Positions 29,567 to 38,884 of a stretch of DNA of 64,000 bases are shown here, piece by piece. The stretch spans positions 36,722 through 100,721 of the forward strand of contig PBWR01000023.1 in assembly GCA_002727315.1 (NCBI GenBank), written 5' to 3'. The DNA comes from Alphaproteobacteria bacterium (lineage in GTDB: Bacteria; Pseudomonadota; Alphaproteobacteria; UBA6615). Made by a program: the position numbers and the translations under genes. How positions within the stretch are numbered: position 1 is the first letter of the stretch; every line of letters starts with the position of its first letter. Below the pieces are notes generated by a model. It saw only the letters and a list, made by a program, of their open reading frames with translations, did not search any database and was not told the DNA's origin.

Positions 29567-30937
29567 ATGGCCCGCACGCTGATCAAGGGCGGCTGGGTCG
29601 TGTCGATGGACGATGCGATCGGCGATATCAGGGGCGGCGACGTCCTGATCGAGGACGACCGGATCGCGGAGGTTGGCCGCGACATCGACGCCGGCGATGC
29701 CGAGGTGATCGGCGCGTCGAACATGATCGTTTGCCCCGGCCTGATCAACGTGCACGAGCACACTTGGCAGACCGGAGTGCGCGGCGTCGTCGCCGACTGG
29801 ACGATGTTCGAGTATTCCGAGCTGATGCACGCCACCGCGGTGCCCCATTTCACCCCCGACGATATCCGACTGGCGAACCTGTGCGGCGCGCTCAACCAGA
29901 TGAACTGCGGCACCACCACCCTGTTCGATTGGCATCATTGCAACGCCACGACGGACCACACCGACGCGGCCATCGACGCGCTGGAAGAGGCGGGCATCCG
30001 CGCCGTTTACGGCCACGGCCAGACCAAGACCGCGCCGAAGCCCGGTGAGCCGCCCTTCTCGGAGACCCCCCATTCGCGCGAGCGGGTCGAGCGCCTGCGC
30101 AAGGGCCGGCTGGCCTCCGATGACGGGCTGATCACTATGGCCATGTGCATTCAGGGGGTCGGCTTCTCGGTCTGGGACTGCATCGAGCATGATGTGCGCT
30201 TGGCCAGGGATATGGGCCTGCGCTGGTCGAACCACACGGGCGCCCTGGGCATTCCCTTCTTCGCCGAGGGCGCGGTGGCGCGCCTCGACGAGCTCGGCCT
30301 GCTCGGGCCGGAAGCCGATTTCGTGCACGCCACCAACTTCACCGATGACGAGCTCAAGCTGATCATCGACCGGGGCGGCTCGATCACGGTCGCGCCCGAA
30401 TGCGAATGCAATTTCGGCCACGGCAATCCGGTCACGGGCCGGGTGCTGGAGCTGGGTGGCACGCCATCCTTCGGGATCGATCTGGAATCCAACATCTCCG
30501 GTGACATGTTCTCGGTGGTGCGGTTCTCCCTGCAGCTCGAACGCGGCATGTACACCGATGCCCGCCCGCGCCCGACCAAGACCATGCCCACGCACCTGAA
30601 GACCCGCGTCGCGCTCGAGTGGGCGACCATCGGGAACGCCCGCGCGATCGGCATGGACGACCGGATCGGGTCCTTGACACCCGGCAAGCAGGCTGACGTG
30701 ATCCTGGTGCGCGGCGATGACCTCAACACCACGCCGGTGCATGACCCGGTGCAGACGCTGGTCTTCATGACCACGCCGCACAATGTCGACACGGTGTTCA
30801 TCGCCGGCGAGGTGAAGAAGCGCAAGCGCGGGCTGGTCTACCCGAAGGCGGAGATGCGCCGGAAGCTCGACGCGCTGGGCGAGTCCGGGCGTCGCATCCT
30901 GTCGGCCGCGGGCGTGCTCGACGCGGCGGCGGAGTAG
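29567..30937 (+). CDS. Amidohydrolase (ATZ/TRZ, cytosine deaminase-like) family protein
   Basis: 'MIVCPGLINVHEHTWQTGVRG', C-terminal 'IGSLTPGKQADVILVRGDDLN'. Confidence 0.88.
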   Translation: MARTLIKGGWVVSMDDAIGDIRGGDVLIEDDRIAEVGRDIDAGDAEVIGASNMIVCPGLINVHEHTWQTGVRGVVADWTMFEYSELMHATAVPHFTPDDIRLANLCGALNQMNCGTTTLFDWHHCNATTDHTDAAIDALEEAGIRAVYGHGQTKTAPKPGEPPFSETPHSRERVERLRKGRLASDDGLITMAMCIQGVGFSVWDCIEHDVRLARDMGLRWSNHTGALGIPFFAEGAVARLDELGLLGPEADFVHATNFTDDELKLIIDRGGSITVAPECECNFGHGNPVTGRVLELGGTPSFGIDLESNISGDMFSVVRFSLQLERGMYTDARPRPTKTMPTHLKTRVALEWATIGNARAIGMDDRIGSLTPGKQADVILVRGDDLNTTPVHDPVQTLVFMTTPHNVDTVFIAGEVKKRKRGLVYPKAEMRRKLDALGESGRRILSAAGVLDAAAE

Positions 30938-30956
30938 GGAATGGTCGTTGTCGCTC

Positions 30957-31060
30957 ACCGTCTCTCCTTCGAGACAGTGCTTTGCGCCTCTTAAGGATGA
31001 GGCGTTGTCTGGTCCTTCCTCATGCTGAGGAGCGAGCTATGCGAGCGTCTCGAACATGAT
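30957..31060. repeat. REP-like inverted repeat, family B copy 2 (diverged)
   Basis: TCTCCTTCGAGACAGTGCTTTGCGCCTCTTAAGGATGAGG ... CCTCATGCTGAGGAGCGAGCTATGCGAGCGTCTCGAA. Confidence 0.7.
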
Positions 31061-31081
31061 CTTCGCAATGGTCTCCCGTCC

Positions 31082-32254
31082 ATGACCTCCAACCGCTGGG
31101 TTGTTCTCGGTGCGCTGTTCCTGGCGCGGTCGGCGCTCGGCTATCACTTCCAGTCCGTCGCCTCGGTCTCGACCCTGCTGATCGAGGATCTGGACATCGA
31201 CTTCACGGAAGTCGGGACCCTGATCGGCTTGTTCTCGCTGCTCGGCGTGGTCACGGCCTTGCCGGCCGGGTTTCTCGGCGACAGGTTTGGCGAGAGGCGC
31301 GTTTGCCTGACGGGGTTGTTCCTGATGGCGCTGGGCGGCGGTCTCATGTGGCTGGCCAACGATTTCGGGGTGATCGCGCTCGGCCGAATCGTCGCCGGCA
31401 CGGGCGGCGTGATCATCACCGTCATCATGGTGAAGATCGTCGGCGACCTGTTTCAGGGACGCGAGGTCGTCACCGCGATGGCGATCCTGATGAACAGCTG
31501 GCCCGTGGGCATTGTCATCGGCCTGTGGACCCAGGGCGCGATGGCCGAGGCCTGGGGCGTGGAGGCCGTGTTCCTGACCGCGGGTATCGGGTCGGGGTTC
31601 GGACTGCTGCTGGTCGCGATCCTCTATCGGCCGCGCCACCCGCATCCGGTCGCCAAGGGCCCGTTTCTGCGCCTGTCGATCACCCGGCGCGAGACGGCTC
31701 TCGTCTCGCTCGCTGGCATCGTCTGGGTGCTCTACAACGCCGGCTACCTGATGGTGTTGTCCTTCGGGCCGGCGATGCTGGTCGCGCGCGGCCTCGACGT
31801 GGTCGCCGCGGGCGCGCTGATCGCGAATGCCACCTTCGTCTACATGTTCGCCATCCCCATCGGCGGCTGGCTGTCGGCGCGGCTGGCCCGCCCGAACCTG
31901 ACGATGATCGCATGCTTCTTCATTGGTGCGGTCGCGGTCGGGGCTGTGCCGCTGGTTGCCTCGCCCCTGCCGCTGTTCATCGTCGCGGCGATCTTCATCG
32001 GCATCCCGACCGGCAATGTAATGGCGCTAACGGTCGAGACCGTGCGCGCGGAGCACCGCAACACCGGGACCGGCATCTACCACACCTGGAACCAAGCGGG
32101 GCTGTTCCTCGGCCCGGTCTTCGCGGGCTGGATCGTCGACCTCACGGGCGACCCGGCGAACACGATGTATGTGGGCGGCGCGGCGCAGATCCTCGCCATC
32201 GGGGCGCTGGTGATCCTTCGTCTGATACAGCGGCGTGAATCTGGTGCCCGCTGA
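31082..32254 (+). CDS. MFS transporter
   Basis: 'LLIEDLDIDFTEVGTLIGLFSLLGVVTALPAGFLGDRFGERRVCLTGLFLMALGG'; start placed at 31082 because 31022-31060 is REP sequence. Confidence 0.88.
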   Translation: MTSNRWVVLGALFLARSALGYHFQSVASVSTLLIEDLDIDFTEVGTLIGLFSLLGVVTALPAGFLGDRFGERRVCLTGLFLMALGGGLMWLANDFGVIALGRIVAGTGGVIITVIMVKIVGDLFQGREVVTAMAILMNSWPVGIVIGLWTQGAMAEAWGVEAVFLTAGIGSGFGLLLVAILYRPRHPHPVAKGPFLRLSITRRETALVSLAGIVWVLYNAGYLMVLSFGPAMLVARGLDVVAAGALIANATFVYMFAIPIGGWLSARLARPNLTMIACFFIGAVAVGAVPLVASPLPLFIVAAIFIGIPTGNVMALTVETVRAEHRNTGTGIYHTWNQAGLFLGPVFAGWIVDLTGDPANTMYVGGAAQILAIGALVILRLIQRRESGAR

Positions 32255-32930
32255 TCCGGCGCTCGGCATTGTCGTCCCGGCCCTGAATGCGGCTGCCGGA
32301 TTGCCGGCGGCCCTGCAGTCCCTGCGCGAAGGCGCGGGGATCTTCGATCTCGATATTCTCGTCGTCGATGGTGGCTCCACGGACGATACGGTCGCGGTCG
32401 CCGAGGCGAACGGCGCGCGGGTGCTGGCTTCGGAGCTCGGGCGCGGCACCCAACTGGCTGCCGGCGCAACGGCGGTGTCCGGCGACTGGCTGCTATTCGT
32501 GCATGCCGACACGGTGCTCGCGCCGGGTTGGGCCGGGGAACTGGCTCGGTTCGTGGCCGACGGTCATGATCGCGCGGCTTACTTCCGGTTCCAACTGGAC
32601 GATGAGGCGCCCGGCGCGCGGCGGATCGAGCGGCTAGTCGACTGGCGCTGTCGCATGCTGGGACTGCCCTATGGCGATCAGGGGCTGGCCCTGTCGCGCA
32701 AGCTCTACACCGCATTCGGCGGCTACCAGGATATCCCGCTGATGGAGGATGTCAGGCTTGTCCGGCAGCTGCGCCGGCACCGGATTGTCGGACTCGAGAC
32801 CGCGGCGGTCACCTCGGCGCGCCGCTATCGCGAGGGCGGCTACTGGCGCCGTCCGATGCGCAACCTGTTCTGCCTGCTGCTTTACTTTCTCGGCCTGCCG
32901 CCGCGCGCGTTCCGGGCGTTCTACGGATGA
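32235..32930 (+). CDS. TIGR04283-like family 2 glycosyltransferase
   Basis: 'IVVPALNAAAGLPAALQSLREGAGIFDLDILVVDGGSTDDT...GDQGLALSRKLYTAFGGYQDIPLMEDVRLVRQLRR'. Confidence 0.8.
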   Translation: MNLVPADPALGIVVPALNAAAGLPAALQSLREGAGIFDLDILVVDGGSTDDTVAVAEANGARVLASELGRGTQLAAGATAVSGDWLLFVHADTVLAPGWAGELARFVADGHDRAAYFRFQLDDEAPGARRIERLVDWRCRMLGLPYGDQGLALSRKLYTAFGGYQDIPLMEDVRLVRQLRRHRIVGLETAAVTSARRYREGGYWRRPMRNLFCLLLYFLGLPPRAFRAFYG

Positions 32931-33550
32931 ACCCGACACCCCATCTCGTGGTGTTTGCGCGCGCGCCCCGGCGCGGCGTGGTCAAGCGGCGCCTGGCGGC
33001 CGATATCGGCGCGGATGCAGCGCTCGCCTTCTACCGGCGCAACTTCGCTGATGTGCTGCGCCGGTTGGGCGGCGACCCGCGCTGGCAGACCTGGCTTTCG
33101 GTGACGCCGGACGGGGACGCGGCGCGGGCCGGCCTGTGGCCGCCGGTGCCCGGCGTGCGGCTGATCGCCCAGGGCGGCGGCGACCTGGGCGCGCGGATGG
33201 CGCGGCCCCTCATCGAGATGCCGCCGGGCCCGGTGGCGATCGTCGGCACGGACATTCCCGACATCGCGCCACGGCATATCGCGGACGCCTTTGCGGCACT
33301 CGGCACGAACGAGATGGTGTTCGGGCCCGCGACCGACGGCGGCTACTGGCTGGTCGGCGCACGCCGCCGGCCCCGCGTGCCGCATGGCCTGTTCGGCAAT
33401 GTCCGCTGGAGCACGGAGCATGCGCTGGCCGACACCCTGGCCTGCCTGCCCGGAGATTTTCGCACCGCGATGCTCGAGACCCTCGACGATGTCGATGACG
33501 GGGTGGCCTGGCGGGCCTGGCGCGCGCGGCGGCGGCCGGCTCTCAAATAA
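32927..33550 (+). CDS. TIGR04282-like / DUF2064 glycosyltransferase
   Basis: 'HLVVFARAPRRGVVKRRLAADIGADAALAFYRRNF...VAIVGTDIPDIAPRHIADAFAALGTNEMVFGPATDGGYWLVGARR'. Confidence 0.82.
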   Translation: MNPTPHLVVFARAPRRGVVKRRLAADIGADAALAFYRRNFADVLRRLGGDPRWQTWLSVTPDGDAARAGLWPPVPGVRLIAQGGGDLGARMARPLIEMPPGPVAIVGTDIPDIAPRHIADAFAALGTNEMVFGPATDGGYWLVGARRRPRVPHGLFGNVRWSTEHALADTLACLPGDFRTAMLETLDDVDDGVAWRAWRARRRPALK

Positions 33551-33622
33551 ATGTGACGTGAAGCCGGACCTGTTCCTTCCGACATCGGGACCGCTACAAT
33601 CGCGCGTTCGCTCGGGGAAGGC

Positions 33623-34672
33623 ATGGAATCCATCTACTACGTCATCTCGTGGCTCTGCCACCGCAACTGCCTGCACTGCTACGACACGCGGTTCCGCCCC
33701 TATGTGCGTGACGCGCGCGATGCGGTTGTCGGTGTGGCGGTGGCAAGCCACGCGAAGATCATCGCCAACCTGCCCGATCGCATGACCTATCGCGAGACCG
33801 ACGAGGGGCCGGAACTGCCCGGCCGCGTTATCCTGTCGGGCGGAGAGGTGCTGCTCGACCCGATCCGTGAACCGGTGCTGTATCCGGTGATGGACATGCT
33901 GTGCGACAGGTATGCGGATGCCGGCGGCGTGCGTGTGGTGGTCCAGACCACTGGCGATCTGGTGACCGAGCAAATCCTCGACGAGCTTCTCGAACACGGT
34001 CTGTGGCAGATCTCGATCACCGGCATGGACGATTTTCATGCCGGCCATGAGGGTGAGAGGCGCTTGCCCCTGGTCGAGCACCTGACCGGGATGTTCGAGG
34101 CCGCGGACCTTGTGCCCACGGGTCGCCGCCATGACGGCACCGACGGGCGCGGCACCTCGGCGCCCGTCTATTCGATGATGGGTGCGAACCCGGAGGAATG
34201 GATCGGCGCCATATGGCCGCGCGGCCGGGCCTGGGACAACGAGCTGTCGAGCGCCACCCTGGAAGACAATTTCTGCAATCGCTGGTCGGGCGGTCTGAAC
34301 TTCCTGAACCATGGCCGGATCGGCTCGGAGGTCTCGATCGAGCCGGGCGGGAATGTCTATCCGTGCTGCCTGAAGACGAAGGCGCCGCTCGGCAACCTGA
34401 CCGAGGAGCCGCTGATCGACATCCTCGACAGCCTGAAGGGGCATCCGGCCTTCGAGGCGCTCAACGACGGTGCGCCCGAACGCGTGGGACTGGCCTTCGG
34501 CTGGGACGAGGAGACCTTCATCCGGGCGAGCGAGACGACGACCCCCGGCGGCGCGCCGTACCGAAACCTCTGCATCGGCTGCGACCGGTTCCACGAGCAG
34601 GTGCTCGGGCCCCTGATCGAGGGCCTGCGCCAGGAACGCCTGGCCCGCAGGGCGGCGGGAGCGGCGGCGTGA
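33623..34672 (+). CDS. Radical SAM protein with SPASM-like C-terminus
   Basis: CxxxCxxC in 'ISWLCHRNCLHCYDTRF', 'VILSGGEVLLDP', C-terminal 'EPGGNVYPCCLKTKAPLGNLTEEPL...NLCIGCDRFHEQ'. Confidence 0.85.
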   Translation: MESIYYVISWLCHRNCLHCYDTRFRPYVRDARDAVVGVAVASHAKIIANLPDRMTYRETDEGPELPGRVILSGGEVLLDPIREPVLYPVMDMLCDRYADAGGVRVVVQTTGDLVTEQILDELLEHGLWQISITGMDDFHAGHEGERRLPLVEHLTGMFEAADLVPTGRRHDGTDGRGTSAPVYSMMGANPEEWIGAIWPRGRAWDNELSSATLEDNFCNRWSGGLNFLNHGRIGSEVSIEPGGNVYPCCLKTKAPLGNLTEEPLIDILDSLKGHPAFEALNDGAPERVGLAFGWDEETFIRASETTTPGGAPYRNLCIGCDRFHEQVLGPLIEGLRQERLARRAAGAAA

Positions 34673-35736
34673 GCAAGGCCAGCGGCACGCGGATCGAGGC
34701 GGTGTGCGGCGCACTCGCCGAACGGCTGGGGGCCGCGCGAGACATGCTGTCACCGCTGCCCGATTCGGGCCTCGCCCACGATCATGTCCGCATCGGCGAG
34801 ACGGGTGCGCTGGCGCGGGTGCCCAAGCAAAGCCAGCTTGGCCTGGAGGCGGCGGCCAATCTCGAATATCAGGCGGCCTGCTTCGAACGGGCCGCGGCGA
34901 GCGGACATGCCCCGCGGCTGCACGACCGACTGGCGCCGGGCGCGGATCTGCCCATGGGTGCGCTGATCGTCGACTTGATCGACGGCCGGCCGCTCTCTCT
35001 GCCCGATGACCTGACGGCGATGGCCGAATGCCTGGCGGCGATCCACGCGCTGCCGTTGCCCGTTACCCGGTCGCCGTTGAAGGACCCCGGCGATCCGCTG
35101 GCCGACACCTTCATGGAGATCATGTCCCAGGCCGTCTTCATTGCCGGGGCGGGGCTGGATCCGGACGCCGAATCCCAGATTCGGGCGGAGTTGCAGGCGG
35201 CCGGCGCGACGCTTGCCGGGGACGCGCGTCCACCCAGGACCCTGATCGCGTTCGATGCACATCCGGGAAACTATCTGGTGGACGCCCAGGGCCGGGCGAT
35301 CCTCGTGGATCTGGAGAAGGCGCGCTACGGGGCCGCCGCCTTCGATCTGGCGCACGCAACCCTCTACACCTCGACCACGTGGGACGTGGACAGCCAGGCG
35401 GTCCTGGACCGTGCACAGGTGGCGGCCTTCCACCGGGCGTGGCTGGGCGCCGTGTCGGACGCGCTGGCGTCGGCGACCGAGGCCTGGCTGTTGCCCCTGC
35501 GCCGCATGATGTGGCTCTGGTCGGTGACCTGGTGTGCGAAATGGCGGGTGCAGTCTGGCGGGAGTGTCGCTGGGCAGAACAACGAGAACTGGTCGGCGGA
35601 GCTGAGCGAGGATGCGCTCGTCGCCCATGTCGCCGGCCGCGTCGACGATTATCTTGATCCCGAAACGATCGCGCGGGTGCGTACCGACTGGGATGGAACG
35701 GACACCGGTGTGGTGTCGCCAGCCCTGACCGGCTGA
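34669..35736 (+). CDS. Aminoglycoside phosphotransferase-like (APH/choline kinase fold) family protein
   Basis: 'LIAFDAHPGNYLVDAQGRAILVDLEKARYG' Brenner-like and DxE motifs; GTG start overlapping the radical SAM stop. Confidence 0.75.
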   Translation: MSKASGTRIEAVCGALAERLGAARDMLSPLPDSGLAHDHVRIGETGALARVPKQSQLGLEAAANLEYQAACFERAAASGHAPRLHDRLAPGADLPMGALIVDLIDGRPLSLPDDLTAMAECLAAIHALPLPVTRSPLKDPGDPLADTFMEIMSQAVFIAGAGLDPDAESQIRAELQAAGATLAGDARPPRTLIAFDAHPGNYLVDAQGRAILVDLEKARYGAAAFDLAHATLYTSTTWDVDSQAVLDRAQVAAFHRAWLGAVSDALASATEAWLLPLRRMMWLWSVTWCAKWRVQSGGSVAGQNNENWSAELSEDALVAHVAGRVDDYLDPETIARVRTDWDGTDTGVVSPALTG

Positions 35737-35758
35737 CAAGCGGGAAAGAGGAACGGAT

Positions 35759-36949
35759 ATGCGTATCTTGATGGCGGTACTGGTCGGGCTCCTGGCGTTC
35801 ACGTCGCCGGTTGTCGCGCAAAGCTGGGACGATGTGGTCGCCCGGGCGAAGGGCCAGACTGTCTTCTGGAATGCCTGGGCGGGGGACGATCGCATCAATT
35901 CCTATATCGCCTGGGCCGGAGAACAGGTCCGCGCGCGTTACGGTGTCACCGTGCGCCACGTGAAACTGTCGGATACGGCGGAAGCCGTCGCCCGGGTCGT
36001 CGCCGAGAAGGCCGCGGGCCGGACGGAAGGCGGCTCGGGCGATCTCATCTGGATCAACGGTGAGAACTTCGCCGCCATGAAGCGCAACAATCTGCTGCAC
36101 GGCCCGTGGACGGCCGATGCGCCGAACTACCGGTTCGTGGATATGGAGAACAAGAAGACCACGACGGTCGATTTCACCGTGCCCGTGGACAATCTGGAGG
36201 CGCCGTGGGGCATGGCCCAGTTCGTGTTCATGCACGACACCGCGTATGTCGACACACCGCCGCCGTCGATCCCGGCGTTACTCGACTGGGCCAGAGCCAA
36301 TCGCGGCCGGTTCACCTATCCCCAGCCGCCCAACTTCCTGGGCACGACGTTCCTGAAGCAGGCCCTGATCGAGCTGGCGCCCGATCCCACGATGTTGCAG
36401 GCTCCGGCGGCCAATGTTGCGGCGGTGACGGCAGACCTGTGGACTTATCTCGATGCGCTCCACCCCCTGATGTGGCGGCGCGGTGAGGTGTTTCCCCAGA
36501 ACGGCCCGGCGGCCCATCGGCTGCTCCACGATGGCGAGATCTCAATAGCACTGTCCTTCCAGCCGGCGGAAGCCTCGGGCCTGATTGCCCAGGGCAAGCT
36601 GCCCGACACGGTCCGCACCTTCGTCCTCGACGCCGGCACCATCGGCAACACCAACTTCGTCGCCATTCCCTTCAACTCCAAGGCCAAGGAGGGGGCGATG
36701 GTTCTGGGTGACTTCCTGATGTCGCCCGAGGCTCAGGCTCGTAAGCAGGACCCGTCGGTCTGGGGCAGCTTCACCGTGCTCGCCGTCGACCGCCTGCCCG
36801 ACGCCGACCGCAAGGCGTTCGGGGCCCTGTCGCTGGGTGTGGCTACCCTGTCGCCTGGTGAGCTGGGGGTCACACAGCTGGAGCCTCACCCGTCCTGGGT
36901 TGCGGCGCTGGAGGCCGAGTGGGCGAAACGCTACGCCAGCGGGAAGTAG
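35759..36949 (+). CDS. ABC transporter substrate-binding protein (YnjB-like)
   Basis: Signal peptide 'MRILMAVLVGLLAFTSPVVAQ' then 'SWDDVVARAKGQTVFWNAWAGDDRINSYIAWAGEQV'. Confidence 0.8.
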   Translation: MRILMAVLVGLLAFTSPVVAQSWDDVVARAKGQTVFWNAWAGDDRINSYIAWAGEQVRARYGVTVRHVKLSDTAEAVARVVAEKAAGRTEGGSGDLIWINGENFAAMKRNNLLHGPWTADAPNYRFVDMENKKTTTVDFTVPVDNLEAPWGMAQFVFMHDTAYVDTPPPSIPALLDWARANRGRFTYPQPPNFLGTTFLKQALIELAPDPTMLQAPAANVAAVTADLWTYLDALHPLMWRRGEVFPQNGPAAHRLLHDGEISIALSFQPAEASGLIAQGKLPDTVRTFVLDAGTIGNTNFVAIPFNSKAKEGAMVLGDFLMSPEAQARKQDPSVWGSFTVLAVDRLPDADRKAFGALSLGVATLSPGELGVTQLEPHPSWVAALEAEWAKRYASGK

Positions 36950-36984
36950 GCCCGGTGCGAATTTCCACTCCTTCGGAATGCCCT

Positions 36985-37087
36985 TCTTCGCTCATGGCTC
37001 GAAGGGCTCCTCAGGGTGAGGAAATCGAGCTGCACCAATTCAGCCTCATCCTGAGGAGGCGCGGAGCGCCGTCTCGAAGGAGAGACG
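36985..37087. repeat. REP-like inverted repeat, family B copy 3
   Basis: CTCATGGCTCGAAGGGCTCCTCAGGGTGAGG ... CCTCATCCTGAGGAGGCGCGGAGCGCCGTCTCGAAGGAGAGACGG. Confidence 0.8.
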
Positions 37088-37100
37088 GGCGTCAATTCTT

Positions 37101-38807
37101 GTGAGTCCGCGACCAGCATCCTCCCTCCTGCGCTGGTTCCCGGCTGCCGCCCTGCTGCTCCTGCTGGGGCCCATCGCCGCCGGGCTTCTGGGCACATTGC
37201 TGCCGGCGTTCGGATATCTGCCGGCGCTCGGGCAGGACACGTTCGGGCTTGAGCCCTGGCGGGCCTTTTTCGCCACGCCGGGCGTCTTCGAATCCATCCG
37301 CCTGTCCTTCGTCACCGGGCTCGCCGTGACGGCGCTGTCCTTCGCCGTAGTGATCCTGTTCGTCGCCGGCTGGCACGGCACCGCGTCCTTCGCGCGGGTC
37401 CAGAAGCTGCTTTCGCCGCTTCTGTCTGTGCCCCATGTGACGGTCGCGTTCGGCCTGGCCTTTCTGCTCGCGCCTTCGGGCTGGATCTTCCGCCTGACCT
37501 CGCCCTGGCTGACCGGTTATGAGCGGCCGCCCGACCTGATTATCGTGCAGGACCCGGACGGGTTGGCGCTGATCGCCGGGCTGGCCGTGAAGGAGATTCC
37601 CTTCCTGTTTCTGATGACGCTGGCCGCCATCGGCCAGGTCGATGCCGCGAGTGTGCGCACCATGGCGCGCACGCTGGGCTACGGGACGACCGCGGCCTGG
37701 CTCAAGGCGGTGTTCCCGCTGGTCTATCGCCAGATCCGTCTGCCGGTCTTCGCCGTGCTGGCCTTCGCGGCCTCCGTGGTCGACGTCTCGGTCGTGCTGG
37801 CGCCATCGACCCCGCCGCCGCTTGCCGTCCAGCTGGTGCGCTGGTTCAACGATCCGGAACTCGCGCTGCGTTTTGTCGCCTCGGCCGGGGCCTTGGTGCA
37901 ACTGGGTCTTGTGGTGGCGGCTATCCTCGTCTGGTGTCTGGGCGAACGCGTGATTGCGACATTGGGACGGATGTGGATTCGGGCGGGCCATCGCGGCCGC
38001 AGCGATGTGGTGTTGCGCCTGGCTGCCGCCGCTGCCCTGACGGTGAATTTCTCCGCCGCATTTCTCGGGCTTGCGAGCATGGCCGTGTGGTCCGTGGCTG
38101 GGCGCTGGCGATTTCCCGATCCCTTGCCCGCAAACCTTTCCGCATCGGCCTGGGCCAACAATGCCGACCGGCTGGTGAGCGCGACGGCAAACACCGCGAC
38201 CATCGGGATCGCCGCGGCCCTGGTGGGGCTGGTGCTCACCGTGGGCTGCCTCGAGAACGAAATCCGGCATGGCAAGCGTGCCTCGAACCGGGCGCTGCTC
38301 TTGCTCTATGTGCCCCTGCTGGTGCCCCAGATCGCCTTCCTGTTCGGCACCCAGATACTGCTGGTGATGGGCAATCTGGACGGCGCCTGGATCGCCGTGG
38401 CATGGGCCCATCTGGTCTTCGTGCTGCCCTATATTTTCCTGTCGCTGGCCGATCCCTACCGCAGCTGGGACGACCGCTACGCCAGGGCCGCCATGTGCCT
38501 GGGCGCTTCGCCACTCCGGGTGTTCTGCCGGGTCAAGCTGCCCATGCTGCTGCGCCCGATCGTGGTTGCGACCGCCGTCGGGTTCGCGGTCTCGGTGGGG
38601 CTCTACCTGCCGACCCTGTTTGCCGGGGCGGGCCGCCTCGACACGCTCACCACCGAGGCCGTGTCGCTCGCCTCCGGCGCGGATCGGCGGGCCATCGGCG
38701 CCTATGCGCTGCTGCAGATGATCCTGCCGTTCATCGCCTTCGCGCTGGCGGCCGTGCTGCCGGCCTGGCTGTTCCGCAACCGGCGCGGGCTTCGCGTGGC
38801 GGTGTAG
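37101..38807 (+). CDS. ABC transporter permease with duplicated permease units (YnjC-like)
   Basis: Two BPD-permease halves with EAA-like 'RTMARTLGYGTTAAWLKAVFPLVYRQI' and 'RAAMCLGASPLRVFCRVKLPMLLRPI'. Confidence 0.82.
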   Translation: MSPRPASSLLRWFPAAALLLLLGPIAAGLLGTLLPAFGYLPALGQDTFGLEPWRAFFATPGVFESIRLSFVTGLAVTALSFAVVILFVAGWHGTASFARVQKLLSPLLSVPHVTVAFGLAFLLAPSGWIFRLTSPWLTGYERPPDLIIVQDPDGLALIAGLAVKEIPFLFLMTLAAIGQVDAASVRTMARTLGYGTTAAWLKAVFPLVYRQIRLPVFAVLAFAASVVDVSVVLAPSTPPPLAVQLVRWFNDPELALRFVASAGALVQLGLVVAAILVWCLGERVIATLGRMWIRAGHRGRSDVVLRLAAAAALTVNFSAAFLGLASMAVWSVAGRWRFPDPLPANLSASAWANNADRLVSATANTATIGIAAALVGLVLTVGCLENEIRHGKRASNRALLLLYVPLLVPQIAFLFGTQILLVMGNLDGAWIAVAWAHLVFVLPYIFLSLADPYRSWDDRYARAAMCLGASPLRVFCRVKLPMLLRPIVVATAVGFAVSVGLYLPTLFAGAGRLDTLTTEAVSLASGADRRAIGAYALLQMILPFIAFALAAVLPAWLFRNRRGLRVAV

Positions 38808-38884
38808 GCTCGCGGCTTGACAGCGGCCCGCCTCGAAGGCCCACTGCGGTCAACAAACCAACACCGTTCCCCGGGGAAGACATC

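Noticed and set aside
29423-30958. 511-aa minus-strand ORF
   Set aside because: Antisense to the amidohydrolase, which has clear catalytic motifs
28317-31060. Closely spaced repeats as a CRISPR array
   Set aside because: Repeats are long inverted palindromes of different families with genes between them; no regular spacer structure and no cas genes
32921-34753. 610-aa minus-strand ORF
   Set aside because: Antisense to DUF2064 and radical SAM genes with clear motifs; typical high-GC shadow ORF
37092-38411. 439-aa minus-strand ORF
   Set aside because: Antisense shadow of the ABC permease; His/Gln/Gly-rich without domain
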